Shown: positions 1 to 5,377, counted from the first letter of the stretch. The stretch is DNA of 5,377 nt from Actinomycetota bacterium (GCA_016932375.1 JAFGDA010000194.1:1-5377); one strand, 5' to 3'. Notes: generated from the sequence alone by a model not told the origin. Numbers and translations: made by a program.

Positions 1-1
1 C

Positions 2-256
2 AGGAACAGGGAGTATCTTGCTGATGCATCGGGAGCACTTATTACCAGATATCCTGCAGGGCTTGCCAGTGCGCTTGAAAAGATAAGTGAATACAGTGAT
101 ATAAGTAGTGCAAACAGCGCCACAGCACACCTGTTTATAGCAAATCCCATTGGAGAAAAAGCAGGTGTCATTTTTAAAAATTTATTTAATACCCACCCGC
201 CGGTAGAGGAAAGGATAAGAAGACTCAAGGAAATGTCACTAAGGGTAGGGGTATAA
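2..256 (+). CDS. htpX: HtpX-type M48 membrane zinc metalloprotease, C-terminal part (5' end outside window)
   Basis: The frame is open from base 2 and ends at TAA 254-256, giving 84 residues with no start codon of its own, so it is the 3' end of a gene that begins upstream. The visible residues look like the tail of HtpX, a membrane-anchored M48 protease that removes damaged membrane proteins. The segment RNREYLADAS (visible residues 1-10) corresponds to the family's third zinc-ligand region, with E4 the likely ligand and D8 the conserved Asp. It is followed by TRYPAGLASALEKI (15-28), ATAHLFIANP (41-50) and THPPVEERIRRL (65-76), all typical of the HtpX C-terminus. The HExxH motif and the transmembrane helices must lie upstream and cannot be checked. 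The gene ends 21 bases before pdxS on the same strand, so read-through transcription is plausible. A related M48 paralogue is possible, but the HtpX signature is good. Confidence 0.9.
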   Translation, partial: RNREYLADASGALITRYPAGLASALEKISEYSDISSANSATAHLFIANPIGEKAGVIFKNLFNTHPPVEERIRRLKEMSLRVGV

Positions 257-263
257 ACCAGAC

Positions 264-269
264 GGAGGT
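264..269 (+). promoter_or_regulatory. Strong ribosome binding site of pdxS
   Basis: A perfect GGAGGT lies 8 bases before ATG 278. It fixes the pdxS start over another ATG at 273, which opens a frame that stops after seven codons. It is also a useful in-window reference for the identical motif and spacing found before the proposed ATA start of ruvB. Confidence 0.85.
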
Positions 270-277
270 AAGATGAA

Positions 278-1159
278 ATGGATAAATCCACATTAAAAGT
301 AAAAGCTGGCCTGGCCCAGATGCTAAAAGGCGGAGTCATAATGGATGTGACAAATCCGGAACAGGCCAAAATTGCTGAAGATGCCGGGGCAGTATCAGTA
401 ATGGCCCTCGAACGTATTCCGGCAGATATAAGGGCTGCAGGAGGTGTTGCACGTATGACGGATCCTGAAATAATACTTGCCATAATGGATGCAGTTTCAA
501 TACCTGTAATGGCAAAAGCAAGGATAGGCCACTTTGGAGAAGCCCAGATACTTGAAGCAATAGGCATAGACTATATAGATGAAAGTGAGGTGCTCACACC
601 TGCTGATGAAAAGTACCACATAAACAAATGGCTTTTCAAGGTACCTTTTGTATGTGGCGCAGTTAATCTTGGTGAAGCCCTGCGCCGGATAGGGGAAGGG
701 GCTGCAATGATCAGGACAAAGGGGGAAGCAGGCACAGGAGACGTGGTTGAGGCAGTAAGGCATATGAGAAATATCAGGGATGATATTTCAAGGATTGCAG
801 GACTTCCTCCGGAAGAGCTTATGACCGTTGCAAAAGAAATGGGGGCACCATACGATCTTGTGGAGTATGTACACAGGGAAAAAAGACTTCCGGTAGTAAA
901 CTTTTCTGCAGGAGGGATATCCACTCCGGCAGATGCAGCGATGATAATGCAGCTTGGCGCAGACGGGGTATTTGTCGGTTCAGGTATTTTCAAATCTGAA
1001 AACCCTTCAAAGATGGCCTCAGCAATAGTGGAAGCAACAACTCATTACCAGAACCCGGATGTCCTGGCAAGGGTATCAAGGGGTCTTGGAAGCGCCATGG
1101 CTGGAATAGCCGTATCCGGTATGCCGGTTGAGCAAAAAATTTCAGGCAGGGGATGGTAA
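278..1159 (+). CDS. pdxS: Pyridoxal 5'-phosphate synthase, lyase subunit PdxS
   Basis: PdxS (SNZ/Pdx1 family) condenses ribose 5-phosphate, glyceraldehyde 3-phosphate and ammonia into pyridoxal 5'-phosphate in the cytoplasm. In known cases it forms a dodecamer decorated by PdxT. The protein has 293 residues, the normal full length. Visible landmarks are MDVTNPEQAKIAEDAGA (22-38), PADIRAAGGVARM (48-60), VMAKARIGHFGEAQ (77-90) with K80 as the expected Schiff-base lysine, RTKGEAGTG (146-154) with K148 as the second lysine, NFSAGGISTPADAA (208-221) and the phosphate-binding segment GADGVFVGSGIF (227-238). The start is set by GGAGGT 8 bases upstream. pdxT follows after 6 bases, so the two subunits are surely co-expressed. 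Nothing is truncated or missing. Presence of this pair implies the DXP-independent route of vitamin B6 synthesis. Identity is essentially certain. Confidence 0.98.
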   Translation: MDKSTLKVKAGLAQMLKGGVIMDVTNPEQAKIAEDAGAVSVMALERIPADIRAAGGVARMTDPEIILAIMDAVSIPVMAKARIGHFGEAQILEAIGIDYIDESEVLTPADEKYHINKWLFKVPFVCGAVNLGEALRRIGEGAAMIRTKGEAGTGDVVEAVRHMRNIRDDISRIAGLPPEELMTVAKEMGAPYDLVEYVHREKRLPVVNFSAGGISTPADAAMIMQLGADGVFVGSGIFKSENPSKMASAIVEATTHYQNPDVLARVSRGLGSAMAGIAVSGMPVEQKISGRGW

Positions 1160-1165
1160 AACAAT

Positions 1166-1777
1166 ATGCAGGGTTCTGTGAAAGTTGGTATACTCGCCCT
1201 GCAGGGTGATTTTAAGGAACATGCGGATACTCTAAAAAAATGTGGTGCCATACCGGTTGAAATCAGGCTGCCGGATCAATTAAAAGGTGTTGACGGACTT
1301 ATAATACCCGGTGGTGAAAGTACGGCTATTTTTAAATTGATAAGAAAGTACGGCTTTGAAAGAAAGCTTTTAGAATTTAATAAAAGCGGAAGGCCCATAT
1401 TCGGGACATGCGCCGGGATGATCCTTCTTGCAAGTAAAATAAAAAATGAGGGCATGGGGCTCGGGCTTATAGATATTGAGGTGGAAAGAAATGCCTATGG
1501 ACGGCAGATAGAAAGTTTCGAACATGATATAGAACTCTGCCTGGATCATAAAAAAGAAGATAGATTATTCAGGTCAATTTTTATAAGGGCACCAAGGATA
1601 ATTAGGTTTGGAAACAGTGTAAAAGTAATGGCTGAGTTCGATGGCCAGGCAGTCCTTGCAGGCAATGAAAAGGTAATGGTATGCTCTTTCCATCCCGAGC
1701 TGACCGGTGATATCAGGATACATAAAAAATTCATTGAAATGATTAAAAAATTAAAAATGGATAAAAGGGAGAATTGA
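1166..1777 (+). CDS. pdxT: Pyridoxal 5'-phosphate synthase, glutaminase subunit PdxT
   Basis: PdxT is a class I glutamine amidotransferase that hydrolyses glutamine and channels ammonia to PdxS. The 203-residue protein shows VGILALQGDFKEH (7-19), the oxyanion/glutamine motif PGGEST (48-53), the nucleophile elbow GTCAGM (80-85) with C82, RNAYGRQ (108-114), and the catalytic His/Glu in FHPELT (175-180), H176 and E178. The triad is complete. The ATG at 1166 is only 6 bases after the pdxS stop. The nearest purine-rich stretch, AGGGG at 1148-1152, is 13 bases away inside pdxS, so translation may depend partly on coupling. A GTG at 1178 would give a start closer to the usual short PdxT N-terminus (V-K-V-G-I-L), so the exact start is uncertain by four codons. 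The gene ends one base before yebC. The C-terminus carries a short basic tail after residue 190. Confidence 0.97.
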   Translation: MQGSVKVGILALQGDFKEHADTLKKCGAIPVEIRLPDQLKGVDGLIIPGGESTAIFKLIRKYGFERKLLEFNKSGRPIFGTCAGMILLASKIKNEGMGLGLIDIEVERNAYGRQIESFEHDIELCLDHKKEDRLFRSIFIRAPRIIRFGNSVKVMAEFDGQAVLAGNEKVMVCSFHPELTGDIRIHKKFIEMIKKLKMDKREN

Positions 1778-1778
1778 T

Positions 1779-2534
1779 ATGTCGGGTCATTCAAAGTGGC
1801 ATTCAATTAAACATAAAAAAGCAAAGGAAGATGCAAAAAGAGGCAATATTTTCGGTAAACTTTCAAAAAGTATCCTGGTAGCAGTCAGGGAAGGCGGTGG
1901 GTCGGATCCAAGGGACAATATTGCGCTGGCCAATGCCATTGCCAAGGCCAAGGAGTATAATATGCCCCAATCCAACATAGAGAGGGCCATAAAGAGGGGA
2001 TCGGGCGAAGCTGATGGGGCAAGTTATGAAAGCATAATATACGAAGGCTACGGGCCTGGTGGGGTTGCCATAATAGTCGAGGCCCTGACTGAAAACAGGA
2101 ACCGGACTGCTTCTGATATAAGGAATATTTTCAATAAACTTAATGGCAGTCTTGGAGAAAGCGGGAGCGTCAACTGGCAGTTTGAAAGAAAAGGGATAAT
2201 AATAATTAACAGGAAAGATGTTAAGGATGAAGAAGAATTCATGCTTGATATTATAGATGCCGGAGCGGAAGATATAAATGAAGATGGGGAAGAGTTTGAA
2301 GTGAAAGTAGATCCTTCTGATTTTATAAAAGTAAGGGATTATATAAAGGATAAAGATATGGAAATAATTTCAAGCGAAATTGACCTGGTGGCAAAATCTA
2401 CCATCGGTTTATCTCCCGAAGAAAGCAGGAAAGTCCTTAAACTGATAGATGCTCTTGATTCCCACGACGATGTCCAGAATGTTTATTCAAACCTTGAAAT
2501 AACGGATGAATTGTTAAGAGAAAATATAGAATGA
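1779..2534 (+). CDS. yebC: YebC/PmpR/TACO1-family protein
   Basis: The 251-residue protein is full length for this family. It has the N-terminal signature MSGHSKWHSIKHKKAK (1-16) and RGNIFGKL (21-28), then NMPQSNIERAIKRGSG (61-76), YEGYGPGGVAIIVEALT (88-104), NRNRTASDIRN (107-117) and LGESGSVNWQFERKG (125-139). An acidic C-terminal domain follows. YebC was long annotated as a DNA-binding transcriptional regulator. More recent work on bacterial YebC and mitochondrial TACO1 supports a translation role, relieving ribosome stalling at proline runs. Which role applies here cannot be read from sequence, and no protein in this window has three prolines in a row. The start has AGGGAG at 1766-1771, 7 bases upstream, and lies one base after the pdxT stop. 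Its position directly before ruvC is common in bacteria, but I know of no proven mechanistic link. Confidence 0.96.
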   Translation: MSGHSKWHSIKHKKAKEDAKRGNIFGKLSKSILVAVREGGGSDPRDNIALANAIAKAKEYNMPQSNIERAIKRGSGEADGASYESIIYEGYGPGGVAIIVEALTENRNRTASDIRNIFNKLNGSLGESGSVNWQFERKGIIIINRKDVKDEEEFMLDIIDAGAEDINEDGEEFEVKVDPSDFIKVRDYIKDKDMEIISSEIDLVAKSTIGLSPEESRKVLKLIDALDSHDDVQNVYSNLEITDELLRENIE

Positions 2535-2538
2535 TAGC

Positions 2539-3054
2539 ATGCAGGGATATAATTACAGAATACTGGGAATAGATCCCGGACTGGAAACTACCGGCATAAG
2601 CATACTGGAAGTTAACGGGGCCTCATATAAACCTGTTTTTTGCAGCTGTGTAATTACTGACAAAAAAGATCCGTTACCGAAAAGATTGAGCAAGATATAT
2701 TCAGATATATGCGTATTTATAAAAAGATATAATCCTGTATGCCTTGCAATCGAAGAACTTTTCTTCTCCGCCAATACGAAGACAGCACTAATTGTTGGCC
2801 AGGCAAGGGGTGTGGCACTTCTGGCAGGAAGCAATAGCGGCCTTGAAGTCTATGAATACACTCCCCTCGAGATAAAAATGGCCATTGCCGGATATGGAAG
2901 GGCAACCAAAAAACAGATAAGATATATGTTAAAAATAATACTGAAGGTCGGGGAAGAGTATTTTCCTGGAAGGGATGATGCATGGGACTCAATGGCAGTC
3001 TCGGTTTGCCATGCCAACAGCATAAAGTTTAAAGAAAAGGTAAAATCTTTTTAA
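2539..3054 (+). CDS. ruvC: Crossover junction endodeoxyribonuclease RuvC
   Basis: RuvC is the dimeric, Mg-dependent resolvase that nicks Holliday junctions symmetrically together with RuvAB. The 171-residue protein has an RNase H-like fold pattern. Expected catalytic acids are D12 in ILGIDPGLETTG (8-19), E72 in LAIEELFF (69-76), and D147 and D150 in RDDAWDSMAVSVCH (145-158). VGQARGVALL (86-95) and PLEIKMAIAGYGRATKKQ (109-126) are also characteristic. All four acids are present, so the enzyme should be active. W149 replaces the small residue usual between the last two Asp residues. The ATG lies four bases after the yebC stop (TGATAGCATG) and lacks a clear Shine-Dalgarno, so coupling to yebC translation is likely. 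No other in-frame ATG, GTG or TTG lies between this ATG and the conserved ILGIDPG segment. It adds about six residues before that motif. Confidence 0.97.
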   Translation: MQGYNYRILGIDPGLETTGISILEVNGASYKPVFCSCVITDKKDPLPKRLSKIYSDICVFIKRYNPVCLAIEELFFSANTKTALIVGQARGVALLAGSNSGLEVYEYTPLEIKMAIAGYGRATKKQIRYMLKIILKVGEEYFPGRDDAWDSMAVSVCHANSIKFKEKVKSF

Positions 3055-3061
3055 AAATAAG

Positions 3062-3073
3062 GAATAACGGTTC
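3062..3073. promoter_or_regulatory. Possible LexA (SOS) operator upstream of ruvAB
   Basis: The 12 bases read GAAT-AACG-GTTC. The core of the Gram-positive/actinobacterial LexA box is GAAC-N4-GTTC, so seven of the eight core positions match. The outer flanking bases (G before, A after) and two bases of the RNRY spacer do not fit the stricter consensus. ruvAB is a classical LexA target in other bacteria, so the location is sensible. For random sequence with equal base frequencies, one such near-match in a gap of this size is expected about 3% of the time, so chance is not excluded. Operator function is inference. Confidence 0.3.
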
Positions 3074-3106
3074 ATATGGATAAAAAAGATTCAGGGTAGC
3101 ATTATA

Positions 3107-3112
3107 TATAAT
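3107..3112 (+). promoter_or_regulatory. Candidate -10 element of a ruvAB promoter
   Basis: A perfect TATAAT lies 26 bases before the ruvA ATG, in the only long gap of the window. It is the right half of a 12-base perfect palindrome (3101-3112). No TTGACA-like -35 is present at 16-18 bases upstream, where the sequence is A-rich (around 3083-3090), and there is no extended TG. AT-rich DNA gives such hexamers by chance, so this is a weak call, supported mainly by position. Confidence 0.3.
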
Positions 3113-3126
3113 TCATTAAAATAATT

Positions 3127-3136
3127 AAAAAAAAAA
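3127..3136 (+). repeat. A10 homopolymer just before the ruvA start
   Basis: Ten consecutive A residues end two bases before ATG 3139, in the place where a Shine-Dalgarno would normally sit. The tract lies outside the reading frame, so length changes would alter only the leader, not the protein. It may act as an A-rich translation enhancer or be a slippage-prone tract; neither can be shown from one sequence. Confidence 0.8.
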
Positions 3137-3138
3137 CC

Positions 3139-3732
3139 ATGATAGCAAGGATTGCCGGAAAAGTATTGAGGAAATCACCCTCTTCGGTGATTGTGCAGAC
3201 CGGGGGGATAGGATTTGAAGTCCTTATATCTGCAAGGACTTTCGAAAAAATCCCGCAGGTGGGATCCGGTATAGAGCTTGATATACATACTTTAGTAAGG
3301 GAAGATGAAATAAGGCTTATAGGTTTTCTTGACCAGGAAGACAAGGAATTATTCCTGAAACTAATTTCAGTGTCGGGCATTTCCGTAAAAATTGCATTAA
3401 GTGCCCTTTCAATTTATGATTCGCCAGGTCTTACAGGGATGATTCTTGGAAGGGAAACAGATTTGATAAGAAGGATACCGGGCATAGGCAAAAAGCTTGC
3501 TGAGAGGGTGATACTGGAGCTTTACGACAGGCTTAAGGAAGAAGAAGGATACGGGGGCAGGATGGAAGTTTTTATGCCAGGTGACGAAAGGATAAACGAA
3601 GTAAAACAGGCCCTGAACACGCTTGGTTATAACACCGGTGAGATAAACAGGGCTATTTCAAAAATTAGTATTGACGAGATTGCAGATAAGAAGGTTGAGG
3701 ACATATTAAAGATAGTCCTCAGGGAGGTCTGA
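3139..3732 (+). CDS. ruvA: Holliday junction DNA helicase subunit RuvA
   Basis: RuvA tetramers bind the four-way junction and load RuvB rings for branch migration. The 197-residue protein shows the three family domains. The N-terminal OB fold is about 1-63 (MIARIAGKVL, QTGGIGFEVLI at 20-30, HTLVREDEIRLIGF at 50-63). A tandem helix-hairpin-helix domain is about 64-135, with hairpins at SVSGISVKIALS (77-88) and IPGIGKKLAERVILEL (113-128). After a linker, the small C-terminal RuvB-binding domain is about 150-197 (NEVKQALNTLGYN at 153-165). The second hairpin is canonical. The first has GIS where GxG is usual. The start matches the family N-terminus exactly, but it has no Shine-Dalgarno, only an A10 tract. 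The gene is separated from ruvC by 84 bases that may carry its own promoter. Its last codons contain the Shine-Dalgarno proposed for ruvB. Confidence 0.97.
   Translation: MIARIAGKVLRKSPSSVIVQTGGIGFEVLISARTFEKIPQVGSGIELDIHTLVREDEIRLIGFLDQEDKELFLKLISVSGISVKIALSALSIYDSPGLTGMILGRETDLIRRIPGIGKKLAERVILELYDRLKEEEGYGGRMEVFMPGDERINEVKQALNTLGYNTGEINRAISKISIDEIADKKVEDILKIVLREV
3723..3728 (+). promoter_or_regulatory. Strong ribosome binding site for ruvB, pointing to an ATA start
   Basis: A perfect GGAGGT lies at the very end of ruvA, overlapping its last codons just before its stop. No ATG, GTG or TTG occurs in any frame within normal distance downstream. The codon exactly 8 bases after it is ATA at 3737, in frame with ruvB. 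pdxS in this window uses the same hexamer and the same 8-base spacing before its ATG. This site therefore decides the proposed ruvB start. Confidence 0.75.
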
Positions 3733-3736
3733 AAAG

Positions 3737-4771
3737 ATAAAAGACAAAGAGAGAAAAATAAAAGAAAGCGACATCAGCCCAAAAACTGTTAATGGAGATA
3801 TTGATCTTGATAAGAGTCTCAGGCCCCGCCGGATGCCTGAGTTCATTGGGCAGGAAAAAATTGTAGAAAACCTGAAAGTTTTCATAGATTCTGCCAGGAA
3901 AAGGAACGAACCTCTTGATCATGTCATATTATCGGGACCCCCTGGACTGGGAAAAACCTGCCTCGCGGAAGTAATTGCAAACGAGATGGGGGTTAATTTC
4001 AGGATCACTTCCGGTCCTGCAATCGAAAGGGCAGGCGACCTTGCAGCAATCCTTACCAACCTGGAAAATTTTGATGTTTTATTCATTGATGAAATACACA
4101 GGCTGAACAGGAGCATAGAAGAAATCCTTTATCCTGCAATGGAAGATTACAAGCTTGATATTATTATCGGGAAAGGTCCTTCAGCAAAATCCATAAGGAT
4201 AGATATCGCGCCTTTTACAATAATTGGTGCCACTACGAGAATCGGCCTTGTAGCTTCACCGCTAAGGGACAGGTTCGGGGTGAACCTCCGGCTTGATTAT
4301 TATAATGAAGAAAATATCGTGAAAATAATCGAAAGATCCTCAAGGATAATGGATTTAAGGACAACTCCTGAAGGAGCAAGCCTTATTGCTTCAAGAAGCA
4401 GGGGAACACCAAGGATAGCAAACAGGCTTCTCAGGAGGGTAAGGGATTACGCACTTGTAAACAGGGATGGGGTTATTGACAGGGATACGGCGGAAGATGC
4501 CCTGACAAAACTGGATATAGATAAGCTGGGCCTTGATATAATAGATAAAAAAATAATCAGCACACTGGTCCTTAAGTTTGACGGTGGGCCTGTGGGGCTG
4601 GGAACAATGGCTGCATCAATAGGCGAAGAGCCGGATACCCTTGAGGATGTTTACGAGCCATACCTCATTCAGCTCGGTTTTGTTAAAAGGACCTCAAAAG
4701 GGAGGATTGCCACAAGGCGGGCATTCAAATATTTAGGCATAAGCAAAGAAGAACATCAAAAGCTTTTTTAA
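3737..4771 (+). CDS. ruvB: Holliday junction branch migration ATPase RuvB, probably with an ATA start codon
   Basis: RuvB is the AAA+ motor that pumps DNA through the RuvA-bound junction. Counting from ATA 3737 it has 344 residues, a normal RuvB length. Visible are the N-terminal SLRPRRMPEFIGQE (27-40), Walker A GPPGLGKT (67-74), Walker B with DEIH (118-121), sensor 1 GATTR (164-168), the arginine-finger region SPLRDRFG (174-181), sensor 2 RGTPRIANRLLRR (222-234), and the winged-helix domain from GGPVGLGTMA (283-292) to RTSKGRIATRRAFKYLG (318-334). The first ATG in frame, 3833, would begin at residue 33. It would remove the conserved SLRP and leave 312 residues, and no good Shine-Dalgarno precedes it. 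Between the in-frame stop at 3713-3715 and 3833 there is no ATG, GTG or TTG. Identity is certain; the ATA start is an inference from the GGAGGT spacing and N-terminal conservation. A base error turning ATG into ATA would look the same. Confidence 0.95.
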   Translation: MKDKERKIKESDISPKTVNGDIDLDKSLRPRRMPEFIGQEKIVENLKVFIDSARKRNEPLDHVILSGPPGLGKTCLAEVIANEMGVNFRITSGPAIERAGDLAAILTNLENFDVLFIDEIHRLNRSIEEILYPAMEDYKLDIIIGKGPSAKSIRIDIAPFTIIGATTRIGLVASPLRDRFGVNLRLDYYNEENIVKIIERSSRIMDLRTTPEGASLIASRSRGTPRIANRLLRRVRDYALVNRDGVIDRDTAEDALTKLDIDKLGLDIIDKKIISTLVLKFDGGPVGLGTMAASIGEEPDTLEDVYEPYLIQLGFVKRTSKGRIATRRAFKYLGISKEEHQKLF

Positions 4772-4782
4772 TTCCACAGTAT

Positions 4783-5377
4783 ATGAAACTCCAACTTTTT
4801 GAATACGAACTCCCAACGGAAATAATTGCGCAAAAACCTCTTGAAAACAGGCAGGAATCAAAAATGCTGGTGCTCCAGAGAGAAAGCGGAAGATTAAAAG
4901 ATGACCATTTTTACAACATCGGGAATTACCTTAAAAAAGGGGATTTACTTGTGGTAAATGAAAGCAGGGTAAATAAATGCAGGCTTTACGGAAGGAAGGA
5001 AAAGACCGGTGCAAATATAGAATGTTTTGTCCTCGAAAAAGCAGGAAGAAATAAATACCGGGTACTGATAAGGCCTTCAAAGAGGTTGAAAGAAGGGGAC
5101 CGGGTAATTTTAGGGCAGGAGGAAAATTTCAGGGTCATTTCCATGCATAATTATGGAATAGCGATAGTGGAATTAAATCATCCGGTAAAAGAAATATATG
5201 AAAAGTTTGGAAAAGTACCGCTGCCTCCATATATAAAAAACGATAACATAGAAGAGGGGCGTTACCAGACTGTATTTGCGGATGTACCGGGCTCCACTGC
5301 TGCCCCGACAGCAGGACTGCATTTTACAAAAAATCTCATGGAAGAGCTAAAGTCAAAAGGGATAGTATTTGCAAAGG
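4783..5377 (+). CDS. queA: tRNA preQ1(34) S-adenosylmethionine ribosyltransferase-isomerase QueA, N-terminal part (3' end outside window)
   Basis: QueA transfers and isomerises the ribosyl group of S-adenosylmethionine onto preQ1 at the wobble position of tRNA, giving epoxyqueuosine. The frame is open from ATG 4783 to the window end, giving 198 codons of a protein usually near 340 residues, so roughly the last 40% is missing. Matches include MKLQLFEYELPTEIIAQKPL (1-20), KKGDLLVVNESRV (51-63), VLIRPSKRLKEGDRV (94-108), GKVPLPPYIK (143-152), GRYQTVFA (159-166) and the hallmark PGSTAAPTAGLHFT (169-182). The segment NESRVNKCRL (59-68) differs conservatively from the usual NDTRVIPARL. The ATG is 11 bases after the ruvB stop, agrees with the family N-terminus, and has no evident Shine-Dalgarno. 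ruvA-ruvB-queA, usually followed by tgt, is a common order in Firmicutes, so tgt is a reasonable guess for the next gene. Confidence 0.96.
   Translation, partial: MKLQLFEYELPTEIIAQKPLENRQESKMLVLQRESGRLKDDHFYNIGNYLKKGDLLVVNESRVNKCRLYGRKEKTGANIECFVLEKAGRNKYRVLIRPSKRLKEGDRVILGQEENFRVISMHNYGIAIVELNHPVKEIYEKFGKVPLPPYIKNDNIEEGRYQTVFADVPGSTAAPTAGLHFTKNLMEELKSKGIVFAK

Noticed and set aside
185..190. TTTAAT as a possible -10 of a pdxS promoter inside the htpX tail.
   Set aside because: No -35 at suitable distance, and the surrounding sequence is explained by HtpX codons.
407..421. LexA-like half-site CGAAC inside pdxS.
   Set aside because: The second half (TTCCG) does not form GTTC at the required spacing, and it lies deep in coding sequence.
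1166..2546. pdxT and ruvC both begin with ATGCAGGG (Met-Gln-Gly).
   Set aside because: Eight shared bases at two unrelated starts, with different sequence on both sides. Nothing suggests a repeat or a regulatory element.
3076..3099. Seven-codon ORF (MDKKDSG) in the ruvC-ruvA gap, in frame with ruvA but ended by TAG.
   Set aside because: The AAGGA upstream is 12 bases away, the peptide has no recognisable attenuator content, and RuvA needs no N-terminal extension. Most likely chance in a short A-rich gap.
336..4116. Several minus-strand open frames of 64-140 codons opposite pdxS, pdxT, yebC, ruvC, ruvA and ruvB.
   Set aside because: They mirror well-identified + strand genes, have no family motifs, and show no independent start signals. 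They are shadows of the real genes.
4758..4769. AAAAGCTTTT palindrome plus T run at the end of ruvB, resembling a terminator.
   Set aside because: The palindrome has no loop and only two GC pairs, and it lies within coding sequence with queA starting 11 bases after the stop. It cannot form a credible intrinsic terminator.
1..5377. A hidden novel system such as a defence island, mobile element or toxin-antitoxin pair.
   Set aside because: Every gene is a recognised housekeeping family, gaps are too small for other genes, and there are no repeats, recombinases or composition shifts visible.

Overview
This window is a compact, one-directional stretch of housekeeping genes. All eight coding regions lie on the + strand: htpX (3' end only), pdxS, pdxT, yebC, ruvC, ruvA, ruvB and queA (5' part only). 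Intergenic gaps are 1 to 21 bases, except for an AT-rich gap of 84 bases between ruvC and ruvA. I see no tRNA, rRNA, CRISPR array, insertion sequence, attachment site or convincing terminator. I also see no novel multi-gene system.

Organism: the sequence is AT-rich (roughly 40% GC by eye). Arginine is written mostly as AGG/AGA and isoleucine often as ATA. The order pdxS-pdxT-yebC-ruvC-ruvA-ruvB is the one I know from Actinobacteria such as Streptomyces and Mycobacterium, whereas ruvA-ruvB-queA is a typical Firmicutes order. Low GC plus this mixed synteny suggests a deep-branching, low-GC Gram-positive lineage, possibly a non-classical actinobacterial class known mainly from environmental genomes. 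This is inference from gene order and codon use only.

Layout: bases 1-256 encode the C-terminus of an HtpX-type membrane zinc protease. Bases 278-1777 encode PdxS and PdxT, the two subunits of the DXP-independent pyridoxal 5'-phosphate synthase. PdxT makes ammonia from glutamine and PdxS builds PLP with it. Bases 1779-2534 encode a YebC/TACO1-family protein. Bases 2539-4771 encode the Holliday-junction machinery: RuvC cuts, RuvA binds the junction, and RuvB is the AAA+ motor. From 4783 the window encodes QueA, which makes epoxyqueuosine in tRNA, and it runs off the end.

The observation most worth a second look is the start of ruvB. The reading frame contains the normal RuvB N-terminus (ending in SLRP) upstream of the first ATG, but there is no ATG, GTG or TTG in that part. 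An ATA codon at 3737 sits 8 bases after a perfect GGAGGT, the same motif and spacing used by pdxS. This suggests initiation at a rare ATA codon. Second, the ruvC-ruvA gap holds a near-match to a Gram-positive LexA box, a TATAAT hexamer and an A10 tract, which suggests separate (perhaps SOS) control of ruvAB.
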